A DNA stretch of 64,000 nt from Clostridia bacterium (GCA_017471825.1 JAFURQ010000033.1:57369-121368); one strand, 5' to 3'. Counted from the stretch's first letter, positions 55,148 through 63,676 are shown. Made by a program: numbers and translations. The notes: generated by a model from the sequence alone, not told the origin.

Positions 55148-55185
55148 AACAAAAGGAGCCTCGTAAAAGCGAGGCTCCTTTTGTT
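55148..55185 (-). terminator. intrinsic terminator after ABC-F gene
   Basis: Sixteen-base perfect stem AACAAAAGGAGCCTCG / CGAGGCTCCTTTTGTT with a six-base loop, four bases past the stop. Confidence 0.9.
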
Positions 55186-55189
55186 GAAT

Positions 55190-56791
55190 TTATTTTGCGG
55201 ACTGTTCCCTTTTGTAATCGAGATACTCCTCGTAGGTACAGCGACGATCCGTGAAGCTACCGTCGGGGTGAATTTCAATTATTCGGTTAGCAACGGTATT
55301 AACGATTTCATAGTCGTGCGACGAAAACAGGATATTTCCCTTAAAGCTTTTCATTCCGTTGTTAACTGCGGTTATAGATTCAAGGTCGAGATGGTCTGTC
55401 GGTTGATCTATAATCAGCATATTTGAGCCGAACATCATCATTCTTGCGAACATACACCTTACCTTCTCTCCTCCCGAAAGAACGTTTACGGGCTTAAAGA
55501 CAGCTTCGTTTGAGAAAAGCATTTTTCCGAGGAAGCCGCGCAGATAAGTTTCCGTCTGATCCTTGGAATACTGGCGCATCCAGTCGAGAATAGACTCGGT
55601 GTGCCCATCAAAATATGCCGAGTTATCGTGCGGAAAATAAGATACGGTGATCGAGACGCCGATTTTAAATTCACCGCTATCGGCCTTCTCTTCATCATTC
55701 AGAATTTTGAAGAGCTGTGTTATGGCAAGCTCGTTACCAATGAAGGCGATTTTGTCCTCCTTATATACGTGGAAGCTTAAGTCTTTGAAAAGAAGGTTGC
55801 CGTTAAGGCTTTTGGTAAGCCCCTCTACGTGAAGAATTTCCTTGCCCGGCTCCCTATCCATTTCAAATCCAATGAACGGATAGCGACGGCTGGATGCGGG
55901 AAGCTCTTCAACGGTGAGCTTATCGAGAAGCTTTCGGCGAGAGGTTGCCTGGCGAGATTTTGATTTATTTGCCGAAAAACGTTGGATAAAGCTCATCAGC
56001 TCTGCTATTTTTTCCTCGTTTTTCTTGTTTTGCATTTTAATCATTCTTTGAATGAGCTGGCTTGATTCGTACCAAAATTCGTAGTTACCTACGTACATTT
56101 TAATGCCGGTGTAATCAATATCGACGATATTGGTACAAACGTCATTCAAAAAATGTCGGTCGTGCGAAACGACGAGCACGGTTCCGAAATAATCGGACAG
56201 AAAGTTTTCAAGCCAGATAACCGCATCTATGTCAAGACCGTTTGTAGGCTCATCGAGCAGAATAATGTCCGGATTGCCAAACAGTGCTTGTGCGAGAAGA
56301 ACCTTGACCTTTTCACTTTCCTTCAGCTCCGACATCTGCATATACAGGTAGGAGTCGGAAAGACCGAGCCCCTGAATGAGCTTTGAGACATCCGATTCTG
56401 CCTCCCAGCCGTTAAGCTCTGCAAACTCGCCCTCGAGCTCTGATGCGCGTATGCCGTCCTCATCGGTAAAATCCGCTTTGGCATACAGAGCATCCTTCTC
56501 CTTCATTATGCTATACAGGCGCTCGTTGCCCATTATTACAGTATCAAGAACGGTATATTCCTCATAAGCGAAGTGATTCTGCTTAAGGACGGACATGCGA
56601 ACGGTGTCGGGAATATATACGTTGCCCTTTGTTGGCTCGAGTTCGCCGCAAAGTATGCGTAAAAAGGTGGATTTGCCCGCGCCGTTTGCACCGATAATAC
56701 CGTAACAGTTACCGGGAGTAAATTTTAAGTCAACGTCTTTAAAAAGAATTTGACCACCGAACTGAAATGTAAGATTGCTAACTGTGATCAC
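55190..56791 (-). CDS. ABC-F family ATPase (YbiT/YkpA-like) with asymmetric ATP sites
   Basis: Soluble twin-ABC protein of the ribosome-acting ABC-F class. The 533 residues hold NBD1 with Walker A GANGAGKST at 34-42 and DEPTNGLD, an interdomain linker (about 240-320), and NBD2. NBD1's signature reads LKESE (156-160) instead of LSGGE. NBD2 keeps LSGGEK but its P-loop reads GNELAITQL (352-360), without the Lys, and its catalytic Glu is Gln463 in DQPTDHLD. Start is GTG after GAGAGGT. It lies 13 bases after a HAD gene and ends at a terminator. Antibiotic resistance or translation-factor roles cannot be told apart by sequence alone. Confidence 0.9.
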   Translation of the reverse strand: MITVSNLTFQFGGQILFKDVDLKFTPGNCYGIIGANGAGKSTFLRILCGELEPTKGNVYIPDTVRMSVLKQNHFAYEEYTVLDTVIMGNERLYSIMKEKDALYAKADFTDEDGIRASELEGEFAELNGWEAESDVSKLIQGLGLSDSYLYMQMSELKESEKVKVLLAQALFGNPDIILLDEPTNGLDIDAVIWLENFLSDYFGTVLVVSHDRHFLNDVCTNIVDIDYTGIKMYVGNYEFWYESSQLIQRMIKMQNKKNEEKIAELMSFIQRFSANKSKSRQATSRRKLLDKLTVEELPASSRRYPFIGFEMDREPGKEILHVEGLTKSLNGNLLFKDLSFHVYKEDKIAFIGNELAITQLFKILNDEEKADSGEFKIGVSITVSYFPHDNSAYFDGHTESILDWMRQYSKDQTETYLRGFLGKMLFSNEAVFKPVNVLSGGEKVRCMFARMMMFGSNMLIIDQPTDHLDLESITAVNNGMKSFKGNILFSSHDYEIVNTVANRIIEIHPDGSFTDRRCTYEEYLDYKREQSAK

Positions 56792-56804
56792 TGATTATAC
56801 CTCT

Positions 56805-57590
56805 CTATATATTGTCGCAAAGCTCGCGAATATTCTTCATAATGTAAGTGGGCTTAATTTCAGATGATTCAACATCCTCGAGCGTTCCCTCGCCCGAAAG
56901 AACAAACACCGTGTCGACGTCCGCATTATAGCCCGATGCAATATCGGTGTATAGTCTATCTCCTATCATAAGTGTTTCATCCTTTGTGAAGCCGTACTTT
57001 TTCATTGCAAGGAGCAGCATTTCCGGCTTTGGTTTTCCGATAAACGTGGGCATTCTTCCTGTCGCGCGACGCAAAATATCGGCGAAGGAACCGCAATCCG
57101 GAACGTAGCCATATGAGGTCGGGCACACCCAATCGGGATTAGTAGCTATATACTCAATGCCTCTGCCGAGGAGAATGCAGGCATCATCAAGCTTGCTGAA
57201 GGTAAGCTCGGTATCGTTAGACAAAACGATTCCGAAAATATCATCTTCAAGAGTATCTGTAACGTTAATACCTGCGCACCGGAGCTGCTCTGTGAAGGAT
57301 TTTGTTCCAAAGGAATAGAACTTTCTGCCTTTAAATTTATCTTGTAAATACAAAATAGTTGCATCTGTGGATGTTAGAAAATCCTCTTCAACTGCTTCTA
57401 TTCCAATCGCGGCGAGCTTCTTTACGTAGTCGGAGCTACTCTTCGATGAATTGTTGGTAACAAAGATATATTTTCCACCCTTCTCTCTTACCTTACTAAG
57501 AAAATCGAGGGTTCCGTCGAAAAGCTCGTTACCAAGATATATTGTGCCATCCATATCGAGCAGAAAGAGTTTTTTATCTGAAAGCTTCAT
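56805..57590 (-). CDS. HAD-IIA family sugar-phosphatase-like hydrolase (NagD/AraL type)
   Basis: Predicted magnesium-dependent phosphatase. The 261 residues show motif I DMDGTIYLG with D12 and D14, motif II VTNNSS, motif III Lys in GKPKPEM, motif IV GDRLYTDI, and a C2-type cap (about 85-175). Substrate unknown. The ATG follows GGAGATTAA. It is probably transcribed with the ABC-F gene. Confidence 0.9.
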   Translation of the reverse strand: MKLSDKKLFLLDMDGTIYLGNELFDGTLDFLSKVREKGGKYIFVTNNSSKSSSDYVKKLAAIGIEAVEEDFLTSTDATILYLQDKFKGRKFYSFGTKSFTEQLRCAGINVTDTLEDDIFGIVLSNDTELTFSKLDDACILLGRGIEYIATNPDWVCPTSYGYVPDCGSFADILRRATGRMPTFIGKPKPEMLLLAMKKYGFTKDETLMIGDRLYTDIASGYNADVDTVFVLSGEGTLEDVESSEIKPTYIMKNIRELCDNI

Positions 57591-57604
57591 TTAATCTCCA
57601 TTCT

Positions 57605-57619
57605 GTCGCCAAAGGCGAC
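57605..57619. repeat. mini-hairpin GTCGCC-AAA-GGCGAC
   Basis: Perfect six-base stem with a three-base loop in the galE-HAD gap. It is similar in style to the mini-hairpins near tRNA-Leu. Confidence 0.4.
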
Positions 57620-57645
57620 CGCAGAAATCTATGTAGTCCTATAAA

Positions 57646-57672
57646 AAAGAGGCGCAGGGCGTGCGCCTCTTT
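57646..57672 (-). terminator. intrinsic terminator after galE
   Basis: Eleven-base stem AAAGAGGCGCA / TGCGCCTCTTT with a five-base loop, ten bases past the stop, followed by a T run on the minus strand. Confidence 0.87.
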
Positions 57673-57681
57673 AATTGAATG

Positions 57682-58701
57682 TTAATCTTCGAGATAACCG
57701 TCGGGGTTATTTCTCTGCCATCTGGCAGCATCCTCGCACATCTTATCAAGACCGCGCTCTGCCTTCCAGCCGAGTACGTTATATGCCTTGGTAGGATCTG
57801 CGTAGCATTCTGCGATATCGCCGGGACGTCTTTCGCAGATCTTATACTTAACGGGAGCTCCCCATGCCTTGCCGAACGCCTCAACCATTTCAAGAACGGA
57901 ATAGCCGTTGCCCGTTCCAACGTTGATATAGTCAATACCCTGCATTTTTGCGGTATATTCAATAGCCTTGAGGTGCGCAAGCGCGAGGTCGACTACGTGG
58001 ATATAATCGCGCACACCCGTGCCGTCCTTGGTGTCGTAATCGTTACCGAAAACGCCGAGGCATTCGAGCCTTCCTGCTGCAACCTTTGCTATATAAGGCA
58101 AAAGGTTGTTTGGAATGCCGCGCGGGTCCTCACCGATAAGGCCGGATTCGTGAGCGCCGATCGGGTTAAAATAGCGAAGCACGCACACAGAGAGCTCGGG
58201 GTATGCAATGGTGCAATCCTTGAGTATTCTCTCTATCATAAGCTTGGTTTCGCCGTATGGATTCGTAGTTGAAAGAGGAAAGTCCTCCTTGATCGGAACG
58301 GTTTTAGGAAGTCCGTAAACTGTTGCGGAAGAGGAGAAAACGATTCTGTTTACACCGTGCTCGCGCATTGCGGTGAGAAGATTGAATGTTCCTGTGAGGT
58401 TATTGTGATAATATTTAATAGGAAGCGAGCAGGATTCACCTACTGCCTTGAAGCCTGCAAAGTGGATTACAGCCTCAATATCGGTATGAGAATCAAACAC
58501 CTCTGTAAGCTTTTGCATATCAAGAAGATCGCACTCGATGAATTCGGGGCGCTTACCGGTAATAGCCTCTATTCTGTCGAGGACGCAACGCTTGCTGTTG
58601 GAAAGGTTATCTACGATAACCACCTCTGCGCCTATATTCAAAAGTTCAACAACTGTGTGAGAGCCGATGTAGCCTGTACCGCCTGTTACGAGAATTGCCA
58701 T
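57682..58701 (-). CDS. galE: UDP-glucose 4-epimerase
   Basis: NAD-dependent SDR enzyme interconverting UDP-glucose and UDP-galactose (possibly also the GlcNAc forms). The 339 residues have the Rossmann motif TGGTGYIG at 6-13, SSSATVYG with the catalytic Ser near 124, and Y149/K153 in YGETK. The ATG follows GAAAGGA. Probably monocistronic: terminators flank it on both sides. It is not linked to the tyrosine-kinase module. Confidence 0.96.
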   Translation of the reverse strand: MAILVTGGTGYIGSHTVVELLNIGAEVVIVDNLSNSKRCVLDRIEAITGKRPEFIECDLLDMQKLTEVFDSHTDIEAVIHFAGFKAVGESCSLPIKYYHNNLTGTFNLLTAMREHGVNRIVFSSSATVYGLPKTVPIKEDFPLSTTNPYGETKLMIERILKDCTIAYPELSVCVLRYFNPIGAHESGLIGEDPRGIPNNLLPYIAKVAAGRLECLGVFGNDYDTKDGTGVRDYIHVVDLALAHLKAIEYTAKMQGIDYINVGTGNGYSVLEMVEAFGKAWGAPVKYKICERRPGDIAECYADPTKAYNVLGWKAERGLDKMCEDAARWQRNNPDGYLED

Positions 58702-58737
58702 AATATTACGTTCCTTTCAAATATAATATTATAAAAC

Positions 58738-58767
58738 AAAAACGAGCAGTTCGAACTACTCGTTTTT
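58738..58767 (-). terminator. intrinsic terminator after rpmA
   Basis: AAAAACGAG pairs with CTCGTTTTT around the palindromic AGTTCGAACT centre, with one mismatch. A T-rich stretch follows on the minus strand. Confidence 0.82.
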
Positions 58768-58773
58768 GACATA

Positions 58774-59055
58774 TTAGTTAGCAGTATAAACGCTAACCTG
58801 CTTCTTACCGCCGGAAATGTGTTCGAACTTAACAGTTCCGTCAACTAGAGCAAAAAGAGTATCATCGGAGCCGATGCCTACATTCTTGCCGGGATGAATC
58901 TTTGTGCCACGCTGTCTAACGATAATATTGCCTGCGATAACTGCCTGTCCGTCAGCCTTTTTTACGCCAAGGCGCTTGGATTCGGAGTCGCGGCCGTTTT
59001 TAGTAGAACCAACGCCCTTTTTGTGAGCGAAGAATTGCAAACTGAGCTTTAACAT
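58774..59055 (-). CDS. rpmA: 50S ribosomal protein L27 with cleavable N-terminal extension
   Basis: Reaches the peptidyl-transferase centre. The 93 residues start [14 protein letters not shown]: the MLKLSLQFF part is the Firmicutes extension removed by Prp, leaving AHKKG as the mature end. The core has [18 protein letters not shown] and [15 protein letters not shown]. The ATG at 59055 follows GGAGG at eight bases; a longer form has no support. It is preceded by prp and rplU. Confidence 0.97.
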   Translation of the reverse strand: MLKLSLQFFAHKKGVGSTKNGRDSESKRLGVKKADGQAVIAGNIIVRQRGTKIHPGKNVGIGSDDTLFALVDGTVKFEHISGGKKQVSVYTAN

Positions 59056-59100
59056 TTCTTGTACCTCCGTATTAATTTGTGGCATTCGCCGTTTTTGCGC

Positions 59101-59457
59101 TTATATCTCGCGCTCGATCTCTTTTACGTCGAGAAATTCATAATATTCCTCGACAAGATCCATAAGCTGGAAGAAATAAGCTTGTATAAGACCTGAAACA
59201 GCAAACTGTTTCTTTTCATCTTTTTCGTATTTGGGAAGCGCGGATTTTGCTATCACGCGGATATCGGTGGTTTTTTCATCAATCGTATACTGAACGTCGC
59301 AGGCATACGATACCTCAATGGCGTTGATGAGTAACATCGTCATGCTGGAGAGCGCCGCACAAAGCACATCATCGCCGGATTCTCCGTAGCCTGTGTGCCC
59401 CTTTTCCTCAAAGCCGTAAAAATAACCATCGGTCTTATAAAAGATAATTGTTGTCAT
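59101..59457 (-). CDS. prp: L27-processing cysteine protease Prp (YsxB)
   Basis: Cleaves the N-terminal extension of L27, an essential step in Firmicutes. The 118 residues carry the catalytic signature GHTGYGESGDDVLCAALS with His21 and Cys33. Start has GAAGG about eleven bases upstream, inside the end of rplU, so translation is coupled. The rplU-prp-rpmA order is conserved. Confidence 0.95.
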   Translation of the reverse strand: MTTIIFYKTDGYFYGFEEKGHTGYGESGDDVLCAALSSMTMLLINAIEVSYACDVQYTIDEKTTDIRVIAKSALPKYEKDEKKQFAVSGLIQAYFFQLMDLVEEYYEFLDVKEIEREI

Positions 59458-59464
59458 TTTTTAA

Positions 59465-59773
59465 TCAGCCTTCGATTTTTTCGATCTGAATCTTCGTATA
59501 GTCCTGACGATGACCGATCTTTTTCTTTTCGTTCTTCTTGGACTTGTACTTGATAACATCAATCTTCTTGGACTTACCGTTCTTAATAACGGTTGCAACA
59601 ACGGTTGCGCCTTCTACCTTGGGAGTACCAACGGTAAGGGTTTCACCACAAACAGCAAGAACGTTATCAAAAGTAACCTTCTCGCCCTCAGCAACGCCAA
59701 GCTTCTCTACGAAAACTACGTCACCCTCGGAAACCTTATACTGTTTACCACCAGTTACGAAAATAGCGAACAT
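59465..59773 (-). CDS. rplU: 50S ribosomal protein L21
   Basis: Large-subunit protein. The 102 residues begin [14 protein letters not shown] and end with [16 protein letters not shown], both typical. The ATG at 59773 follows GTGAGGTG; an upstream start would break the conserved leader. First gene of rplU-prp-rpmA behind a perfect promoter. Confidence 0.97.
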   Translation of the reverse strand: MFAIFVTGGKQYKVSEGDVVFVEKLGVAEGEKVTFDNVLAVCGETLTVGTPKVEGATVVATVIKNGKSKKIDVIKYKSKKNEKKKIGHRQDYTKIQIEKIEG

Positions 59774-59849
59774 GAAAAAGCACCTCACTTTCGTGTAAAA
59801 TCGCTACATTAGGCGTGCATACACACTTAGGGAGCCTAATCATAAGCGT
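59774..59849 (-). ncRNA. probable ribosomal protein L21 leader
   Basis: The 5' untranslated region holds TGTAGCGATTTTACACG then AAAGTGAGGTG, which matches my recollection of the conserved L21 leader RNA, thought to mediate autoregulation. Upstream arms TTAGGCTCCCTAA and GTGTGTATGCAC form further short helices. A covariance-model search would decide. Confidence 0.6.
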
Positions 59850-59855
59850 CAATAT

Positions 59856-59884
59856 ATTATACAACTATTATTTTTAAATGTCAA
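59856..59884 (-). promoter_or_regulatory. consensus sigma-A promoter, rplU-prp-rpmA
   Basis: Perfect TTGACA and TATAAT with 17 bases on the minus strand, about 85 bases before rplU, which leaves room for the leader. Confidence 0.88.
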
Positions 59885-59930
59885 GTAGTTTGTATAAGTT
59901 TTTTAAATATTTTTGTGCATTTTGCGGCAA

Positions 59931-59956
59931 AAAAGGCGGTAACAATACCGCCTTTT
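59931..59956 (-). terminator. intrinsic terminator after CD1247-type gene
   Basis: Eleven-base stem AAAAGGCGGTA / TACCGCCTTTT with an ACAA loop, followed by six T on the minus strand. Confidence 0.87.
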
Positions 59957-59963
59957 AAAATTA

Positions 59964-60431
59964 TTATTCTTCCTCGCAAGCCTGGCTGTCGCAATTCTCG
60001 CATTCGCCGTCGCAGATCTGAACGTCTGCGATCTTTTCGCCGCAAGCGGGACAAACAAGCTCATCAGGGTCGATGGATTCGTCAAAGCAGATTATTTCGC
60101 CGCATGAGGGGCATTCGAGCTCGTAGTATTCCTCGTCCTCGTATTCTTCATCCTCATCTTCGTCGTCATCTTCTTCTTCATCATCGTCATCATCATAGTC
60201 GTCATCGTCGGTTACGTACAAATCCTCTTCTACCGCACCGAGATCGTGATCAAGCTCCTCGACGTACTCGCGAAGCTCTGCATTGTCAGCCTCAAGAGCG
60301 GTAATGTGATCCGCCATCTCGTCGATAAGCTCAAGCATTTTGGTAAAAAGCTTGGTTTCCTTCTTGTTGCTGTCAAGCTCGAAGCCTTCAAGAAGACCGC
60401 GCAGATATGCTGATTCCTTATTGATATTCAT
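59964..60431 (-). CDS. CD1247-type acidic zinc-ribbon protein
   Basis: The 155 residues have a helical N-terminal domain (about 5-70; YLRGLLEGFELD, coiled-coil-like) resembling the CD1247 N-terminal domain of Clostridia, a stretch of about 35 nearly all-acidic residues (about 72-105), then a zinc ribbon with C107, C110, C127 and C130 and four further cysteines. Function unknown; the layout suggests a nucleic-acid or ribosome-associated accessory protein, which is inference. The ATG follows AAAGGA. It probably reads through from efp. Confidence 0.78.
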   Translation of the reverse strand: MNINKESAYLRGLLEGFELDSNKKETKLFTKMLELIDEMADHITALEADNAELREYVEELDHDLGAVEEDLYVTDDDDYDDDDDEEEDDDEDEDEEYEDEEYYELECPSCGEIICFDESIDPDELVCPACGEKIADVQICDGECENCDSQACEEE

Positions 60432-60469
60432 AACTCGTAAAATTCCTTTCGGTTTTTATTTTGTAAAAG

Positions 60470-60497
60470 CGCTCTCCCCGAATGCACGAGGAGAGCG
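60470..60497 (-). terminator. hairpin after efp
   Basis: Eight-base stem CGCTCTCC / GGAGAGCG with a 12-base loop, seven bases after the stop. The T tract is short, so read-through to the next gene is likely. Confidence 0.6.
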
Positions 60498-60503
60498 ACA
60501 GAA

Positions 60504-61061
60504 TTATGCTCTTTCGAGATATTCGCCGGTTCTGGTATCTATTCTGAGAACGTCGCCCTCGTTGATGAAGATCGGAACCTTGATTACAGCGCCGGTTTCA
60601 AGAGTCGCGGGCTTTGTAACGTTGGTAGCGGTATCACCGCGAACGCCGGGCTCAGTTTCGGTAACTGCGAGCTCAACGAATGTGGGAGGTTCAACAGAGA
60701 AAACGTTACCCTTGAAGGAAGAAATACGGCATACGGTATTCTCCTTTACGAACTTGAAGTTATCACCAAGCTTATCGCTGTTGAGAGGAATCTGCTCGTA
60801 GGTTTCGGGATCCATGAAGTAGTAGAGCTCACCGTCGTTATAGAGATATTCAAGATCGCGGCGCTCAATTACTGCATTTTCAAACTTTGCGGTGGGGTTG
60901 AAGGACGCCTCACGGATAGCACCGGTAACAACGTCTCTGTATTTGGTTCTTACGAATGCAGCACCTTTGCCGGGCTTTACGTGCTGGAATTCAATAACCT
61001 GATATACCTTACCGTCCATTTCGAAGGTAACACCATTTTTAAAATCACCTGCTGTTAACAT
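60504..61061 (-). CDS. efp: elongation factor P
   Basis: Rescues ribosomes stalled at polyproline. The 185 residues have three OB-like domains and the tip loop VKPGKGAAF with Lys32, the position modified in Bacillus by 5-aminopentanol. The start [10 protein letters not shown] fits the family, but no good ribosome binding site precedes this ATG. Instead the ATG lies within a 19-base element shared with the rpmE leader. It is next to an M24 peptidase gene, a widespread neighbour. Confidence 0.96.
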   Translation of the reverse strand: MLTAGDFKNGVTFEMDGKVYQVIEFQHVKPGKGAAFVRTKYRDVVTGAIREASFNPTAKFENAVIERRDLEYLYNDGELYYFMDPETYEQIPLNSDKLGDNFKFVKENTVCRISSFKGNVFSVEPPTFVELAVTETEPGVRGDTATNVTKPATLETGAVIKVPIFINEGDVLRIDTRTGEYLERA

Positions 61062-61071
61062 AGTTATTCAT
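61045..61071 (-). other. possible 8-codon ORF overlapping the efp start
   Basis: ATG, seven codons and TGA would encode MNNYVNSR, out of frame with and overlapping the efp start codon. The first five codons equal those of the ORF before rpmE. Translation unproven. Confidence 0.25.
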
Positions 61072-61159
61072 TTCTTTCTTGGCGATTAGTTTATTGAAGA
61101 GCCTGCCGATCCGCCACAACCTACTCATAATGAGCGCAGTACTCGTATTCTATGCCTTT

Positions 61160-61188
61160 ATTTTACAATATTTTTCTTGGTTTTGCAA
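61160..61188 (-). promoter_or_regulatory. sigma-A promoter, efp
   Basis: TTGCAA, 17 bases, TAAAAT on the minus strand, about 100 bases before efp. It leaves a long leader with a CTCATAATGAG palindrome. Confidence 0.62.
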
Positions 61189-61215
61189 TAGGTAAAACAA
61201 ATTTTTTTATAAAAA

Positions 61216-62286
61216 TCAATAAATTTCTATCAATTCCTTGGTTGAATGGGTGAAGTTATGAACGCCGAACTTCTCTATTGCAACCATATCCTCGATACGA
61301 CAACCGTATTTTCCCATGAGATAAATTCCAGGCTCAACCGAGGTTACCTGTCCTTCACAAAGCTTTGTTCCAAAGCCACGCTTCGAAAGTCCGGGAGTTT
61401 CGTGTACGAAGAGTCCGATCGAGTGTCCCAAGGAATGTCCGAATGCCCCTTTAAATTCGGGCACCGAATCGATAATATCACGTGCAACCTTATCGGCCTC
61501 GCCGCAATCGATGCCCTCGCGCAAGAAATCGATAGCCGCAAGCTGTGCGTTCAGAACGGTATTATAAAGCTTTTTCATTTCGGCATCTGCTTTACCTATG
61601 ACAACGGTGCGCGTCATATCGGAGCAATAGCCCTCGAATTTTGCACCGAAATCCATAGTGAGAAAGCCGTGCTTTAGCTTAACGTTTCTCGGGGTGCCGT
61701 GCGGAAGCGCCGATGCGCCGCCGGATACGGCGATTGTCTCAAATGCAAACGCGCCCGCGCCGTTTTTACGCATAGCGTATTCAAGTTCAACCGCAACGTC
61801 AAGCTCGGTCATTTCGGGAGTTATCATACCAATAACGTGAGAGAAAGCCTTGTCGGTTATATCCTGCGCGAGCTGCATTTTGCGGAGCTCTTCCGGCGTT
61901 TTTATTCGGCGCATAACCTCGAGCATATCTCCGATAGGTGCAAATGAGACGAAGGGGTATTCCTCGACGTAGCGGTTGAATGTTTCGTACGAAACGAAGG
62001 AGCCCTCAAATCCGACACGCTCGCAGGACTGCTTTTTCAAAATATCGGTTATGAAGTCCTTGCGATTTTGAGGCATTACCGATTCAAATGCGGAATTTGC
62101 GCGGGTGAGCGCCATCTCATAATAACGGAAATCCGTTATAAGATAAGCTACCTCGTGGGTTATCAGAAGAAGACCGTCTGTGAAAGCAAAATCCGAAAGA
62201 TACAGCTGGTTTAATTCATCGAGGATAATCACCGCATCAAGCCCACGGCCTTTCATTTTTTCTCTTAATACTTCTATCTTCTTCAT
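61216..62286 (-). CDS. M24-family Xaa-Pro peptidase
   Basis: Metal-dependent aminopeptidase of the pita-bread fold, acting on peptides with proline at position 2. The 356 residues have a creatinase-like N-terminal domain (about 1-120) and a catalytic domain with the ligands in MDFGAKFEGYCSDMTRT, GHSLGHSIGLFVHE, SVEPGIY and RIEDM. The ATG at 62286 overlaps the upstream stop in ATGA and follows CGGAGC; longer forms would run into the upstream gene. Adjacent to efp. Confidence 0.94.
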   Translation of the reverse strand: MKKIEVLREKMKGRGLDAVIILDELNQLYLSDFAFTDGLLLITHEVAYLITDFRYYEMALTRANSAFESVMPQNRKDFITDILKKQSCERVGFEGSFVSYETFNRYVEEYPFVSFAPIGDMLEVMRRIKTPEELRKMQLAQDITDKAFSHVIGMITPEMTELDVAVELEYAMRKNGAGAFAFETIAVSGGASALPHGTPRNVKLKHGFLTMDFGAKFEGYCSDMTRTVVIGKADAEMKKLYNTVLNAQLAAIDFLREGIDCGEADKVARDIIDSVPEFKGAFGHSLGHSIGLFVHETPGLSKRGFGTKLCEGQVTSVEPGIYLMGKYGCRIEDMVAIEKFGVHNFTHSTKELIEIY

Positions 62287-63131
62287 TTTAAAAGCTCCGT
62301 ATAATATTTTTTCATTGAAAGCGCATCGCCGGACTGTGTTCCTGCCGATTCGCAAATTATGGTTGGGGTAAGATTATTTTTGGCTATCGCGCTGACGAGC
62401 GGCTCAAACTCCGGGCCGTAAACGGCATCCTGAAACGTAAGATGTCTCTTTTCTCCCTTATCGGTCCACTCTATTTTAGAAAAGTGGCAATGCAGGTTCT
62501 GCGCTATTTCTGCTCCTAATTTTCTATCGATTTTATCAAATACGCGCATATAATCATCTTCGTTTTTAAAAACGCCGCCGAGGTCACGTGCGTTGAGATG
62601 CCCAAAATCTATCACCGGAACGAGCGCGCTGTCAATGCGGCAAAGCTCAAGAACCTCATCCAGCGTACCGAGCTGATTTTGCTTTCCCATTGTTTCAAGT
62701 CCGATTTTTATTCCGTAGGTATCCACTGACGAGAGCGTTTTTACAAGGGTGTCGGCGGCAAGGCGCATTGCCTCGTCACGCGTTATTTTTGCGGCTGAGC
62801 CTGTGTGCACTACTATCGTTTTTGCTCCGAGGAGGTTAGCGGCATCAAGGCTCGCGGCGATATAGGAAATGCTCTTCAGCCTCTTCTCTTCCTCTATTCC
62901 TGACAAAGAGATAAAATATGGCGTGTGAAACGACATCTTTACGCTATAAATCTGTGCTTGACGCCCAATTTCGCGAAGCATAGCAGCAGATGCGGCAATT
63001 CCGTTTCCTGCTTCATATTCATAGGCATCAAGTCCGAGATCGCTTACAAACTTGGGAGCATCAACCGTAGATTTACCGCCCCAAAGCTTAAAATCCTCGC
63101 TGTTGCCTCCGGGTCCAAAATGCGCAATCAT
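62283..63131 (-). CDS. TIM-barrel protein, endonuclease IV / xylose isomerase-like
   Basis: The 282 residues show the endonuclease IV metal-ligand pattern: SFHTPYFISL, VVHTGSA, GLETMGKQ, IDFGHLNAR (DxxH), NLHCHFS, and ICES at the end. This points to an AP endonuclease-like or sugar-isomerase-like enzyme; the exact activity is unclear. It overlaps YqeG upstream and the M24 gene downstream, each by four bases. Confidence 0.82.
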   Translation of the reverse strand: MIAHFGPGGNSEDFKLWGGKSTVDAPKFVSDLGLDAYEYEAGNGIAASAAMLREIGRQAQIYSVKMSFHTPYFISLSGIEEEKRLKSISYIAASLDAANLLGAKTIVVHTGSAAKITRDEAMRLAADTLVKTLSSVDTYGIKIGLETMGKQNQLGTLDEVLELCRIDSALVPVIDFGHLNARDLGGVFKNEDDYMRVFDKIDRKLGAEIAQNLHCHFSKIEWTDKGEKRHLTFQDAVYGPEFEPLVSAIAKNNLTPTIICESAGTQSGDALSMKKYYTELLK

Positions 63132-63637
63132 TGTTTGTTTAATCTCTTTCTTTCATATTTTTTGAGTATGGGTCTTTCAAGCAGGCGTTTGAAGCGTGTG
63201 AGAAGGTCACGCTTATCCTTTATCGGAGGGACGAGGATTGCGCGGATTCCTGCATTGTGCGCCGCCCACACGTCAGTGAAAATCTGATCTCCCATAAGCA
63301 CTGTGGACTCCGCATCAGCCCCAATATCCGCCATAGCGCGAAGAATATTCTTTTTAAACGGCTTTCCTGCCTTGCTATAGGCAACCAAACCAATATCCTT
63401 GTTAAAGAGGTCGATGCGCTCCGCATCGTTGTTTGAAACTATTGCAGCTTTAATTCCGTGTGTGGCAAGGGTATCAAACCAAGCTATGACCTTGGGTGTT
63501 GGCAAAGGATTCTCATACGGCTCAAGTGTATTATCAACGTCAAGAATTATGCTTTTTACGCCTATTGACGTCAAAAATTCTGCCGATGCCTGATCAAAGG
63601 TGTCAAATCTGAAGTCGGGCATAAAGGTAAATTTCAA
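63128..63637 (-). CDS. yqeG: YqeG-family HAD-IIIA phosphatase
   Basis: Small phosphatase family of the HAD superfamily. The 169 residues show motif I LDVDNTL with D33 and D35, VSNND, a Lys-containing AGKPFKKN, and GDQIFTDV. It probably starts with TTG at 63637, supported by GAAGGA six bases upstream; the next ATG (63622) has no such site. First gene of a unit with the TIM-barrel and M24 genes. Confidence 0.88.
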   Translation of the reverse strand: MKFTFMPDFRFDTFDQASAEFLTSIGVKSIILDVDNTLEPYENPLPTPKVIAWFDTLATHGIKAAIVSNNDAERIDLFNKDIGLVAYSKAGKPFKKNILRAMADIGADAESTVLMGDQIFTDVWAAHNAGIRAILVPPIKDKRDLLTRFKRLLERPILKKYERKRLNKQ

Positions 63638-63676
63638 TTTACTGTCCTTCTCTTTCTTTTTGTCATATCATCCTAT

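Noticed and set aside
54896-55189. Integrated element or attachment site at tRNA-Leu
   Set aside because: No integrase, no repeat of the tRNA 3' end downstream, and ordinary housekeeping genes on both sides.
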